Below, piece by piece: positions 40,905 through 48,167 of a stretch of DNA of 64,000 nucleotides. Numbering within the stretch: position 1 is the stretch's first letter; each line of letters opens with the position of its first letter. The stretch is from Georgenia daeguensis (GTDB lineage Bacteria; Actinomycetota; Actinomycetes; Actinomycetales; Actinomycetaceae). Both the position numbers and the translations under genes were made by a program. The notes under the pieces were generated by a model. It searched no databases. It had not been told where the DNA came from and worked only from the letters and a program-made list of their open reading frames with translations. The DNA lies in the NCBI RefSeq assembly GCF_039537705.1, contig NZ_BAABBA010000018.1, forward strand, positions 1 through 64,000, written 5' to 3'.

Positions 40905-41846
40905 CTACGGGAGCTGCTGCTTGGCCTTCTTGGCGGCGAGGAGCTGGAGAAGCACCTCGTCGCGCTGGCGGAGGGTCTCGTCCCAGTCGTGCCCGGCGAG
41001 CTCCTCCTCCACGCCCTCGGCCATGACGGCGATGTAGTCGTCGGTCTCGGGGTACTCACCCAGGGTGCGCGCCCACTCGCGCTGGGCCGGGCCGATGTGC
41101 TCGAGCACGTGGGTGATGCCGCCGTCGCCGCCGGAGGCGTGCAGGTTGAGGAAGGGGCCGAGCAGGGCCCAGCGCAGGCCGGGACCGTAGGAGATTGCGG
41201 TGTCGATGTCCGTCACGCTCGCCACCCCGGTCTGGACGAGGTGGAACGCCTCGCGCCAGAGGGCCACCTGGAGCCGGTTGGCGACGTGCCCGGGCACCTC
41301 CTTGTTGATGCGGATGGGCTTCTTGCCGATCTCGGCGTAGAAGGCGAGGGCCCGGTCGACGCTCTCGGCGGAGGTCTGCCGGCCGCCGAGGACCTCGACG
41401 AGCGGGATGAGGTGCGGCGGGTTGAACGGGTGACCGAGGACCATGCGCTCGGGGTGCTTCATCCCCTCCTGCACGTCGGAGATCAGCAGGCCCGAGGACG
41501 ACGTCGCGACGAGGGCCGTGGGGGCCAGGGTGGACTCGATCTCGGCGAGCATGGAGCGCTTGATCTCGAGGCGCTCGGGACCGTTCTCCTGGACGAACTC
41601 GGCGTCGCGCACGGCGTCGGCGATCGAGGCGGTGAACCGGAGGTTCTCCCTCGACGCGCCCTCCTCGAGCCCGAGAGTCTCGAGCGCGGGCCAGAACTGC
41701 TCGACCCACGTGCGCAGGCGGTCCTCGGCGCCGCCGGCGGGGTCGGCGGCGACCACGGTGAACCCGCGGGAGAGGTAGTACGCGGCCCAGCTGGCGCCGA
41801 TGACGCCGGTGCCGACGACGGCGATGGTGCGGGAGGTGTTGCTCAT
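40905..41846 (-). CDS. 3-hydroxyacyl-CoA dehydrogenase-family NAD enzyme, L-carnitine-dehydrogenase-like
   Basis: The product is 313 aa (start ATG 41846; AGAGAGAAG 8 nt upstream; a GTG lies 9 nt earlier). The Rossmann motif VVGTGVIGASWAAYYLSRGF and the NAD-binding Asp of VAADPAGG, then the His of LGHPFNPPHLIPLVEVL and the GHVANRLQ helix are those of the HCDH superfamily. Length and the short helical C terminus resemble L-carnitine 3-dehydrogenase and not fatty-acid oxidation proteins. The likely substrate is a short 3-hydroxy acid, and the genomic partner genes (MFS, SDR) suggest uptake and oxidation of a hydroxy compound. Downstream end of a three-gene operon. Confidence 0.82.
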   Translation of the reverse strand: MSNTSRTIAVVGTGVIGASWAAYYLSRGFTVVAADPAGGAEDRLRTWVEQFWPALETLGLEEGASRENLRFTASIADAVRDAEFVQENGPERLEIKRSMLAEIESTLAPTALVATSSSGLLISDVQEGMKHPERMVLGHPFNPPHLIPLVEVLGGRQTSAESVDRALAFYAEIGKKPIRINKEVPGHVANRLQVALWREAFHLVQTGVASVTDIDTAISYGPGLRWALLGPFLNLHASGGDGGITHVLEHIGPAQREWARTLGEYPETDDYIAVMAEGVEEELAGHDWDETLRQRDEVLLQLLAAKKAKQQLP

Positions 41847-41880
41847 GACTGTCACTTCTCTCTGACTACTGACGGTGGCC

Positions 41881-41970
41881 GTGGCGCTGGTTGCGCTCGT
41901 GCCACCTGGGGTGGCGCTGGTTGCGCTCGTGCCACCTGGGGTGGCGCTGGTTGCGCTGGTGCTAGCGGGG
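41881..41970 (+). repeat. Three 30-bp tandem repeats spanning the MFS stop codon
   Basis: Exact units of 30 bp (GTGGCGCTGGTTGCGCTCGT then GCCACCTGGG) occupy 41881-41910 and 41911-41940; a third, diverged at its end, occupies 41941-41970 and contains the stop codon of the MFS gene at 41962. Two full units therefore sit in the spacer before the dehydrogenase start. The array may have arisen by slippage. Confidence 0.85.
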
Positions 41971-43275
41971 CGTGGCGCTGGTGGCCGGAACGTCCTCGAA
42001 CGTGCGGTCCCGGCTCAGGAGCGCGGCTCCGAGGACCATGACGGCGGCGGTGGCCGCGAAGACGAGCAGCGGGACGGTCCAGCCGCCGGTGAGGTTCGAC
42101 AGCAGCCCGCCGAGGAACGGCCCGACGGTGCCGAACGCGTAGCCGATGCCCAGGCTGAACCCGGTGACCGCGGCGGAGCCCTCGGGCGTGCGGGTGCGGC
42201 GGTTGAACATCACCATCGCGAAGGGGAACGCACCGCCGGAGATGCCGGCGACGAAGGCCCACACGGCGCCCGCGCCCGGGGCGGTGATGATGCCGAGATA
42301 GCCGACGGCCGAGGCGATCGGGAACACGGCGCCGAGAAGGAGGGGGTTCTTCAGCCTGGAGGCGATGATCGGGGTGATCAGGGCCATCGGCAGCGTGAGG
42401 AACGTGTAGATGGAGTACATCCCCGCGGCCTCGCCCTCGCTGAGGCCCTGCGCCTGGAAGATGGTCGGCAGCCAGGCGAGCATGGCGTAGGTGTTCAGGG
42501 CGGCCATGCCGTAGAAGATGGCGCCCCCGAGGGAGACCGGGTTGGTGAACAGCTTCCGGGCGCCGAACTTCTGCGCCGGTGCGGCCGCCGTCGTGCCGGC
42601 CTTGTCCGCCCTGCCCGAGCGCACGGCCGCGAGGGTCCAGGGCAGGGCCGCGAGGATCATGAGCCCGGCGTAGGAGGCGACGGAGGTGCGCCAGCCGACC
42701 GCGTCGGCCATCGGCACGGCGAGCATGGCGGGGATGGTGGCGCCGGCCTGCGTCATGAGGGTCAGGACGGACATGGCGGTGGCCTGTCGGTCCGCGAAGT
42801 ACCGCTTGACCAGCGGCGGGCCGACCACGTTGCCCATGCCCATGCCGAACAGCGCGACCAGGCCGAACAGCAGGAAGCCGACCGGGGAGTCCCCCAGCAC
42901 GCGCAGGATGGTCCCGGCGGCGCCCAGTCCGAGAGCGACGACGGCGATCCGGGCCGGGCCGTACCGGCGGATGAACGCGGGGGCGATGAACCCGGCGAGG
43001 CCGAAGGCGATCGTCGGCAGCATGCCCAGGATCGTGGTGCCGACGGCGCCCAGGGCGACGTCCGCGCCGATGCGGCCCAGCAGCGGGGAGATGCCGGTGA
43101 CCGCGTGGCGCAGGGAGAGCGCCAGCAGGATCAGGCCGACTAGGTAAAAGATGCGGCCCCGCCAGGGCTGCTTGGCCGGGGCTGCCGGAGCTGCCACCGG
43201 GGCCGCGTCCACGGCGCCGGTCCGGCTCTCCGTCGTGGCGGCGGAGGCGAGGGTGCGGGTGTCGGCGGCGATCAT
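41962..43275 (-). CDS. MFS transporter in a dehydrogenase/SDR operon
   Basis: The product is 437 aa with 12 membrane helices after an Ala/Pro-rich cytoplasmic N terminus of about 35 residues. The opening FYLVGLILLALSLRHAVTGISPLLGRIGADVAL and the symmetrical GFSLGIGYAFGTVGPFLGGLLSNLTG show a CynX/NimT-like MFS, the same subgroup as the transporter at 24.5 kb, with which it should be compared. Its ATG overlaps the SDR stop codon by 4 nt (ATGA), so translation is coupled. It presumably imports the substrate of the two flanking oxidoreductases. The C-terminal residues coincide with a tandem repeat unit. Confidence 0.82.
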   Translation of the reverse strand: MIAADTRTLASAATTESRTGAVDAAPVAAPAAPAKQPWRGRIFYLVGLILLALSLRHAVTGISPLLGRIGADVALGAVGTTILGMLPTIAFGLAGFIAPAFIRRYGPARIAVVALGLGAAGTILRVLGDSPVGFLLFGLVALFGMGMGNVVGPPLVKRYFADRQATAMSVLTLMTQAGATIPAMLAVPMADAVGWRTSVASYAGLMILAALPWTLAAVRSGRADKAGTTAAAPAQKFGARKLFTNPVSLGGAIFYGMAALNTYAMLAWLPTIFQAQGLSEGEAAGMYSIYTFLTLPMALITPIIASRLKNPLLLGAVFPIASAVGYLGIITAPGAGAVWAFVAGISGGAFPFAMVMFNRRTRTPEGSAAVTGFSLGIGYAFGTVGPFLGGLLSNLTGGWTVPLLVFAATAAVMVLGAALLSRDRTFEDVPATSATPR

Positions 43276-44033
43276 GACGCCGCCTTCGAGTCCGCGTCGA
43301 TGGGGAAGAGCTGGCCGGAGATGGTCCGACCGTGCGGGCCCGTCAGGAACAGGACCAGCGCGGCGATGTCGGCGGGGTCGATGAAGTCCTTGATCGACTG
43401 GTTGTTCAGCGCGTTGGTGGTCTCCTGCTCCACGGTGGTGCCGTTGGCCGTGGCGCGGCCCTCGAGGACGGCGGCCATGCGCGGACCCTTGACGGCGCCG
43501 GGGTGGATCGTGTTGGCGGTAATGCCGAACTCGCCGAGCTCGAGAGCGAGCGTCTTGCTGAAGCCCACCAGCGCCCACTTGGTGGTGGAGTAGGCGATGC
43601 GGTTGGGGTAGCCGAAACGGCCGGCGAGGGACGACATGGTCACCACGGACGCGGCGTCGGAGTCCTTGAGCAGCGGGATCGCGCGCTGGGTGACGTGGAA
43701 GGTGCCGTGGAGAATGACGTTGACGACGGCGTTCCAGGCGTCGAAGGGAAGCTGCTCGGCCGGGGCGGTGGGACCGGAGATGCCGGCGTTGTTGATCAGG
43801 ACGTCGAGCCCGGCGAGCTCACGGCGGACGTCGGCGAACAGGGCGTCGACGGCGGCAGGGTCGCTCACGTCGGTCACGGACCCGGTGATGTTCTCGTTCG
43901 CCGAGGTGACGGCCTCGACAGCCTCCGCGTTGACGTCTGCGATATGAACCCTGGCCCCGGCGGCGGCGAAGGCCTGCGCGATGGCGAGGCCGATGCCGTT
44001 GGCTCCGGCCGTGATGAGAACCCGCTGACTCAT
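43272..44033 (-). CDS. Short-chain dehydrogenase/reductase, first gene of the operon
   Basis: The product is 253 aa. The cofactor loop TAGANGIG (about 7-14), NNAG, the catalytic Ser in MSSLAGRFGYPN and the YSTTK pair are all present. IADVN after beta-2 favours NAD. IHPGAVKGPRM is the usual substrate-loop position. GGCAGGA precedes the ATG at 44033. The gene order SDR, MFS, HCDH-family dehydrogenase suggests successive oxidation of an imported hydroxy compound. The exact substrate cannot be deduced. The MarR gene lies 192 bp upstream on the same strand, separated by a hairpin. Confidence 0.85.
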   Translation of the reverse strand: MSQRVLITAGANGIGLAIAQAFAAAGARVHIADVNAEAVEAVTSANENITGSVTDVSDPAAVDALFADVRRELAGLDVLINNAGISGPTAPAEQLPFDAWNAVVNVILHGTFHVTQRAIPLLKDSDAASVVTMSSLAGRFGYPNRIAYSTTKWALVGFSKTLALELGEFGITANTIHPGAVKGPRMAAVLEGRATANGTTVEQETTNALNNQSIKDFIDPADIAALVLFLTGPHGRTISGQLFPIDADSKAAS

Positions 44034-44170
44034 TGTCCTGCCCCTCTCATGGGCGCCCACTCGGAGCGAACGCCTTTCTTGGAAGATACATAGACGCTAA
44101 GTGTTCTCAGCCTGAGCACATTCCGGGGCGACGCTGTGAGGACAGTCACCGAGTGCACGGGGGTACGAGA

Positions 44171-44216
44171 AAGCGCCAGCCCCGGCGCCCTGAGAAGGGC
44201 TCCGGAACTGGCGCTT
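44171..44216 (-). terminator. Hairpin after the MarR gene
   Basis: AAGCGCCAG (44171-44179) pairs with CTGGCGCTT (44208-44216) around inner GC pairings. It lies 10 bp beyond the MarR stop codon and is flanked by A/T-rich ends, so it is a probable terminator. Confidence 0.65.
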
Positions 44217-44225
44217 CGGCGGGCG

Positions 44226-44714
44226 TCAGGCCCCGCTCGTGCCGTTCGCGCCGTACAGCTCGAGCATGGCGTCGGCGACCAGGGTGGCCCGCTCGGCGCC
44301 GAGCACCGCGACGAACTGGGAGCGGTTGATGTCCGCCACGAGGCAGCGCAGCTCGGCGGCGATCTCGACCCCCGCGGGCGTGAGCTCGAGGTAGGTGACC
44401 CGGCGGTCCTCGGCGCAGGCCGTCCGCACGGCCAGCCCCCGGTTCTCAAGCTTGTCGGCGATCTTGGTGAAGCCGCCGCTCGTGAAGGACGCGGCACGAG
44501 CCAGCGTGTTCATCGGCGCTCGGCGCCTCGGATCCCCACCGAGCTGCAGCATGGTCTGCGCCTCGGCCGGGTTGAGCGAGAACGCGGCCTTGATCGCGGC
44601 GTGCACGCGCCCGTTGGTGGCCTCGAAGCCCCGAATCACGCGCCCCCAGAGCTCGACCGCCGTGTCGTCGTCGACGGTCCGCTGGGCAGCGGTCTTCTTG
44701 GTGCCGGCGTTCAT
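44226..44714 (-). CDS. MarR family regulator
   Basis: The product is 162 aa. The winged helix spans about residues 40-110: LNPAEAQTMLQLGGDP, then RAASFTSGGFTKIADKLENRGLAVRTACAEDRRVTYLELTPAG, where the DRR wing motif is intact. The N- and C-terminal helices form the usual dimer interface. The ATG at 44714 is preceded by GGAAGGGG at 6 nt; the frame extending further upstream is unsupported. The terminator at its end separates it from the SDR operon, which it could still control in trans. Its ligand is unknown. Confidence 0.88.
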   Translation of the reverse strand: MNAGTKKTAAQRTVDDDTAVELWGRVIRGFEATNGRVHAAIKAAFSLNPAEAQTMLQLGGDPRRRAPMNTLARAASFTSGGFTKIADKLENRGLAVRTACAEDRRVTYLELTPAGVEIAAELRCLVADINRSQFVAVLGAERATLVADAMLELYGANGTSGA

Positions 44715-44823
44715 CAGGCCCCTTCCGGGTCTGGACAGATGGGTGCACACACATGCTCTCCATACAAGCAAGTTGCCCGGAAGTAAATTCCCAGCGCCCC
44801 GCAGGCCCGGAACCTGCGGCCCG

Positions 44824-45321
44824 TCAGGGCACCGCAGGTCTCGCCGCGACCGTCCTGGAGGCAGCCCGGCGACGCGAGACGTAGGTCCTGAGCACTGCGA
44901 TCGTCGCGGCGAGGAAGACCACCTGCACGAGCGTCCGCGGGAACAGGCCCATCGTCTGGGCCCCCTCCAGGGCGGCGCCGCTCACGGCGGCGTAGACGTT
45001 CGCCGGGAACATCACGACGAGCAGGGCGCTCAGGCCACCCGCCGCCCAGGCCACGGTCCGCGGCAGGAGCAGCCCGACCGCGCCGGCCAGCTCCAGCGCG
45101 CCCGTCACGGTGACGAGGAGACCCGGCTCCGGGAGCACGGGAGGAACCATGCTGATGAGCTCCTCCCGCATCCCGACGAAGTGGCTGACGCCGGTGAGGG
45201 TGAACATCGCGGCCAGGCCGGCCCGGAGGGCGACGGGCCACGAGCGGAGACGTGGGACCCCGGCGGCCCCGGCCGCCCGGACCGCCAGCGTGACGGCGAC
45301 GAGAACGATGAGCGGTGCCAT
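44824..45321 (-). CDS. DoxX-family membrane protein
   Basis: The product is 165 aa with four membrane helices (about residues 3-22, 34-58, 66-98 and 110-140). VPRLRSWPVALRAGLAAMFTLTGVSHFVG and the LLVTVTGALELAGAVGLLLPRTV block match DoxX-like proteins, which sit in the membrane and are linked to thiol or thiosulfate redox handling in some species. GGAGGATC precedes the ATG. It is divergent from a TetR gene with 104 bp between, where two inverted 21-bp sites lie, so the TetR protein probably represses it. Confidence 0.8.
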   Translation of the reverse strand: MAPLIVLVAVTLAVRAAGAAGVPRLRSWPVALRAGLAAMFTLTGVSHFVGMREELISMVPPVLPEPGLLVTVTGALELAGAVGLLLPRTVAWAAGGLSALLVVMFPANVYAAVSGAALEGAQTMGLFPRTLVQVVFLAATIAVLRTYVSRRRAASRTVAARPAVP

Positions 45322-45336
45322 GCGATCCTCCAGCGA

Positions 45337-45357
45337 GATCTAGCCACTGACAAGTTG
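45337..45357 (-). promoter_or_regulatory. TetR operator site, doxX side
   Basis: GATCTAGCCACTGACAAGTTG is matched, in inverted orientation, by the site at 45388-45408 (18 of 21 identical). The TTGTCA it carries on the minus strand is a -35-like element of doxX, so binding would block it. Confidence 0.65.
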
Positions 45358-45387
45358 CCAGTGCAAGGAACCCTAGGCGCCACCCTC

Positions 45388-45408
45388 TAACTTGTCAATG
45401 CCTAGATC
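45388..45408 (+). promoter_or_regulatory. TetR operator site, regulator side
   Basis: This is the inverted copy of the 45337 site. It contains the TTGTCA -35 element of the tetR promoter at 45392-45397, so the regulator should repress itself. Confidence 0.65.
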
Positions 45409-45419
45409 ACCGCTATGCT
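45392..45419 (+). promoter_or_regulatory. Promoter of the TetR gene (leaderless)
   Basis: TTGTCA (45392-45397), a 16-bp spacer and TATGCT (45414-45419) are followed by 6 nt and the GTG at 45426. This is the clearest complete promoter in the window and yields a leaderless message. Confidence 0.75.
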
Positions 45420-45425
45420 CACCTC

Positions 45426-46004
45426 GTGCCGTCCACCACCCGCCCGTACCACCACGGCGACCTCCGCCGCGCCGTCCTCGCCGCCGCCGTGGCGGCGATC
45501 CCGGAGGTCGGCCCGGCCGGGCTCAGCCTGCGGGACCTGGCACGGCGTGCCGGCGTCTCCCACGCGGCGCCGGCCCATCACTTCGGCGACAAGGCGGGGC
45601 TCCTCACCGCCGTGGCGGTCGAGGGGTACGAGCTGCTGGCGGAGGCGCTGACGGACGCGCAGCAGCGCACGGACGACTTTCACGAGGTCGGTGTGGCGTA
45701 CGTGCGCTTCGCCGTAGAGCACCGCGCCCACTTCGAGGTGATGTTCCGGCCCGATCTGTACCACCGGGACGATCCCGACCTGCTGGTCGCTCAGGAGCGC
45801 ACCGGCGCCGCCCTCTACGCCGGGGCGGGATCGGTCCCGACCGGCCAGCGCGGGGCGGACGTGCGCGTGGCCGGCATCGCCGCGTGGTCCCTCGTCCACG
45901 GCTTCGCCAGCCTCTGGCTCAACGGCGCGTTGCCTCCGGACGTCGGTGAGGATCCCGAGGCCGCCGCGCGCGCCGTCGCCGGCATGCTGTTCCGGGAGTC
46001 CTGA
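45426..46004 (+). CDS. TetR family regulator (divergent to DoxX)
   Basis: The product is 192 aa from a GTG start at the predicted transcription start. Helix-turn-helix residues are about 12-55: HHGDLRRAVLAAAVAAI, then SLRDLARRAGVSHAAPAHHFGDKAGLLTAVAVEGYELL. The C-terminal segment has HRAHFEVMFRPDLYHRDDP and WSLVHGFASLWLNGALP, which is the TetR_C_33-like domain of actinobacterial regulators. It is expected to bind two inverted 21-bp sites between itself and doxX. Its ligand is unknown. A hairpin lies immediately downstream. Confidence 0.88.
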   Translation: MPSTTRPYHHGDLRRAVLAAAVAAIPEVGPAGLSLRDLARRAGVSHAAPAHHFGDKAGLLTAVAVEGYELLAEALTDAQQRTDDFHEVGVAYVRFAVEHRAHFEVMFRPDLYHRDDPDLLVAQERTGAALYAGAGSVPTGQRGADVRVAGIAAWSLVHGFASLWLNGALPPDVGEDPEAAARAVAGMLFRES

Positions 46005-46010
46005 CCACGA

Positions 46011-46036
46011 GGCGCCGCCGTCCCGACGGCGGCGCC
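46011..46036 (+). terminator. Hairpin between convergent genes
   Basis: GGCGCCGCCGTC (46011-46022) pairs with GACGGCGGCGCC (46025-46036), a near-perfect stem 7 nt after the TetR stop codon and 39 nt before the end of the acetyltransferase gene. Confidence 0.65.
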
Positions 46037-46074
46037 CCCGGGTCGTCGCCCGGATGCGCAGGTCGCTCGGCGCC

Positions 46075-46404
46075 TCAGTGCCGCAAGGTGTCCAGGTGCT
46101 CCGGCCGGACCTCGACGACGTCCGCGGCGTACTCGCGGTGCCGGCCGAGGAAGGCGTGGATGTAGGGGCACACCGGGACGATCTTCAGCCCGGCGGCGAC
46201 GGTCTCGTCGAGGGCGAACGTCGCGAGCTTCGACCCCAGGCCGTGCCCCTCGTACGCCTCGTCGACCACCGTGTGGAAGAAGACCCGCTCCCCCGTGCCG
46301 TCGCCGGGCAGGTAGTGGGCCTTCCCGATGACCCTGTCGTCGTCGATCAGCTCGAAGCGGTGGCGGTCGGCGTTGTGGCGGACGGTGATCGTGGTCGTGT
46401 CCAT
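46075..46404 (-). CDS. GNAT-family N-acetyltransferase, NATD1/YjdJ type
   Basis: The product is 109 aa, a short single-domain GNAT of the YjdJ/NATD1 group. The acetyl-CoA-binding segment DEAYEGHGLGSKLATFALDE has the Q/RxxGxG/A-like pattern (EGHGLGSKL), and the terminal VVPVCPYIHAFLGRHREY is diagnostic. These proteins acetylate small amines or are uncharacterised. The ATG at 46404 has CTGGAG at 7 nt. It converges on the TetR gene and is followed upstream by the lysine exporter on the same strand. Confidence 0.88.
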   Translation of the reverse strand: MDTTTITVRHNADRHRFELIDDDRVIGKAHYLPGDGTGERVFFHTVVDEAYEGHGLGSKLATFALDETVAAGLKIVPVCPYIHAFLGRHREYAADVVEVRPEHLDTLRH

Positions 46405-46504
46405 GGTTCTCCAGGGCAAGGGCCAGCCGGTCCGGGGATGTCCCTCTCAGGGTCCTCCTACGGCCGGCGCTTCGCCGCCCGAGCTCGCACCGCCGGGGCG
46501 TGGC

Positions 46505-47101
46505 TCATCCGAGCAGCAGCCGGACGGCGAGGGCGATCATGACGACGCCGATGCAGACGTCGAGGACCCTCCACGTGGCGGGCCGGCTCATGAGGCGCGA
46601 GGCGGCGCGGGCACCGAAGCCCAGGGTGGTGAACCACAGGACGCTGCCGGCGGCGGCGCCCATCGCAAACCACCAGCGCCCGCCGTCGTGCTGGTTCGCG
46701 ATGGATCCGAGCATGAGAACGGTGTCGAGGTAGACGTGGGGGTTGAGGTAGGTGAGCGCGAGGGTGGTGGTGACCACGGTCCGGCGTCCCGACGCCCTGC
46801 CCTCCAGCGGGTCCAGCGCCTGGGGCTTCCGGGAGCCCCACAGCGACCGGACGCCGTAGCCGGCGAGGTAGGCGGCACCGACCCAGCGCAGCGCCGTCAT
46901 GGCGGTGGGGTGGTCCTGGACGAGCGCGCCGACGCCGCTGACGCCGATCGCGATGAGCAGGGCGTCGGAGAGGGCGCAGATGGCGACGACGAGACCGACG
47001 TGGTTGCGGGTCAGCCCCTGCCTGAGGACGTAGGCGTTCTGGGCGCCGATGGCCACGATGAGCGAGAGGCCGGTCAGCAGGCCCGGCAGGGCGGCGGTCA
47101 C
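46505..47101 (-). CDS. lysE: LysE/ArgO-type amino acid exporter
   Basis: The product is 198 aa with six membrane helices, the LysE size. LTGLSLIVAIGAQNAYVLRQGLTRNHVG at the N terminus and ALTYLNPHVYLDTVLMLGS in the middle are family hallmarks; the AxNP/H-type motif is intact. It exports basic amino acids (lysine, arginine) by proton antiport in Corynebacterium and E. coli relatives. The divergent LysR gene is the cognate regulator LysG/ArgP. The GTG at 47101 lies 7 nt from a TAGTTT box with no ribosome binding site, so the mRNA is probably leaderless. Confidence 0.92.
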   Translation of the reverse strand: MTAALPGLLTGLSLIVAIGAQNAYVLRQGLTRNHVGLVVAICALSDALLIAIGVSGVGALVQDHPTAMTALRWVGAAYLAGYGVRSLWGSRKPQALDPLEGRASGRRTVVTTTLALTYLNPHVYLDTVLMLGSIANQHDGGRWWFAMGAAAGSVLWFTTLGFGARAASRLMSRPATWRVLDVCIGVVMIALAVRLLLG

Positions 47102-47108
47102 GCCATCG

Positions 47109-47114
47109 AAACTA
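47109..47114 (-). promoter_or_regulatory. Leaderless -10 box (TAGTTT) for lysE
   Basis: TAGTTT is 7 nt before the GTG at 47101 on the minus strand. The LysG operator dyad (47133-47153) overlaps the region where the -35 box would be, as expected for an activator. Confidence 0.55.
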
Positions 47115-47132
47115 ACCGCGCGCCTCGCTTAA

Positions 47133-47153
47133 GTGAAGCGAAACTTTCTTCAC
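47133..47153 (+). promoter_or_regulatory. Probable LysG operator dyad
   Basis: GTGAAG-N9-CTTCAC is a perfect inverted repeat of T-N11-A type between the divergent lysE and lysG promoters. LysR regulators bind such dyads. Confidence 0.65.
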
Positions 47154-47159
47154 CGTCAT

Positions 47160-47165
47160 TAGGAT
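47160..47165 (+). promoter_or_regulatory. Leaderless -10 box (TAGGAT) for lysG
   Basis: TAGGAT is followed by 6 nt and the ATG at 47172. The box lies just downstream of the operator dyad, so LysG can repress itself. Confidence 0.65.
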
Positions 47166-47171
47166 CGCTTC

Positions 47172-48050
47172 ATGCACGCCAGACCGGAGCAGCTGGCCGC
47201 CCTGGTGGCGATCGTGGACGAGGGCACCTTCGACGCGGCGGCGCGGCGCCTGTCGGTGACGCCGTCGGCGATCAGCCAGCGCATCCGGGCGCTCGAGAGC
47301 CAGGTGGGGCAGGTGCTCCTGCTGCGCACGACGCCGAGCCGGACCACCGAGGCCGGCGCCGTGCTGCTGCGGATGGCGCGTCAGCAGCAGCTCCTGGAGC
47401 GCGAGGCCCTGGCCGAGCTCTCCGCCGGGGACGAGGCCGGAGCCACGAACCTTCCCGTCGCGGTCAACGCCGACTCCCTCGCCACGTGGTTCAGGGCCGT
47501 GCTCGAGGACTGCGCGTCGTGGGGCGACGTCACCGTGCGGCTGCACGTGGAGGACCAGGACCACTCCTCGGCGCTCCTGCGCACCGGCACCGTCCTCGGG
47601 GCCGTCACCTCGGACCCCGTCGCGGTGCAGGGCTGCTCGGTCGAGCGGCTCGGGACGATGCGCTACCTCCCCGTGGCGACGCCGCACCTGGTCCGGCGCT
47701 GGACGAGGGGCCGCGCCGTCGACTGGGCGGGGATGCCGGTCGTGCGGTTCAACGCCAAGGACGACCTGCAGCAGCGGCTGCTCTCCAGACGCGGGGTGAC
47801 GACGACGCCGCCGACCCACGTCGTCCCCTCCTCCGAGGGCTTCCTGGCCGCGGTACGGGCAGGGCTCGGGTGGGGTGCGGTGCCGGAGGACCAGCTCGAC
47901 GACGATCTCCAGACCGGCCGCCTGGTCCGGCTGGGCTCCCGCGACCGCGTCGACGTGCCGCTGTACTGGCAGCGCTGGCGGCTCCGCTCCCCCGCCGTCG
48001 ACCGGATCACCGGCGCCGTGCGGGCGGCGGCGGCGTACCTGCACCGCTGA
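47172..48050 (+). CDS. lysG: LysR family regulator, LysG/ArgP type
   Basis: The product is 292 aa. The helix-turn-helix (about 1-60) reads LAALVAIVDEGTFDAAARRLSVTPSAISQRIRALESQVGQVLL, the form found in LysG/ArgP/IciA. The ligand-binding domain continues to the end with GTVLGAVTSDPVAVQGC and PSSEGFLAAVRAGLGWGAVPE, matching activators of amino-acid exporter genes. In C. glutamicum LysG turns on lysE when lysine or arginine accumulates. The divergent arrangement with lysE and the dyad between support the same circuit here. Confidence 0.92.
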   Translation: MHARPEQLAALVAIVDEGTFDAAARRLSVTPSAISQRIRALESQVGQVLLLRTTPSRTTEAGAVLLRMARQQQLLEREALAELSAGDEAGATNLPVAVNADSLATWFRAVLEDCASWGDVTVRLHVEDQDHSSALLRTGTVLGAVTSDPVAVQGCSVERLGTMRYLPVATPHLVRRWTRGRAVDWAGMPVVRFNAKDDLQQRLLSRRGVTTTPPTHVVPSSEGFLAAVRAGLGWGAVPEDQLDDDLQTGRLVRLGSRDRVDVPLYWQRWRLRSPAVDRITGAVRAAAAYLHR

Positions 48051-48167
48051 GCCGTATCGGCCACGTCCGCGCCGGGCGCGGGCAAATGATGGCAACCGGT
48101 TTCCATCCGCGAGGGGCCCGTCCATCATCGGGGGCGACCGAACACCGCCGTTCCCAAGGAGAGCCTC

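Noticed and set aside
38018..41059. Single minus-strand frame of about 1013 codons covering pirin and the PQQ dehydrogenase region
   Set aside because: Only the part up to 39010 is pirin, with its own promoter box. The rest is antisense to the dehydrogenase gene.
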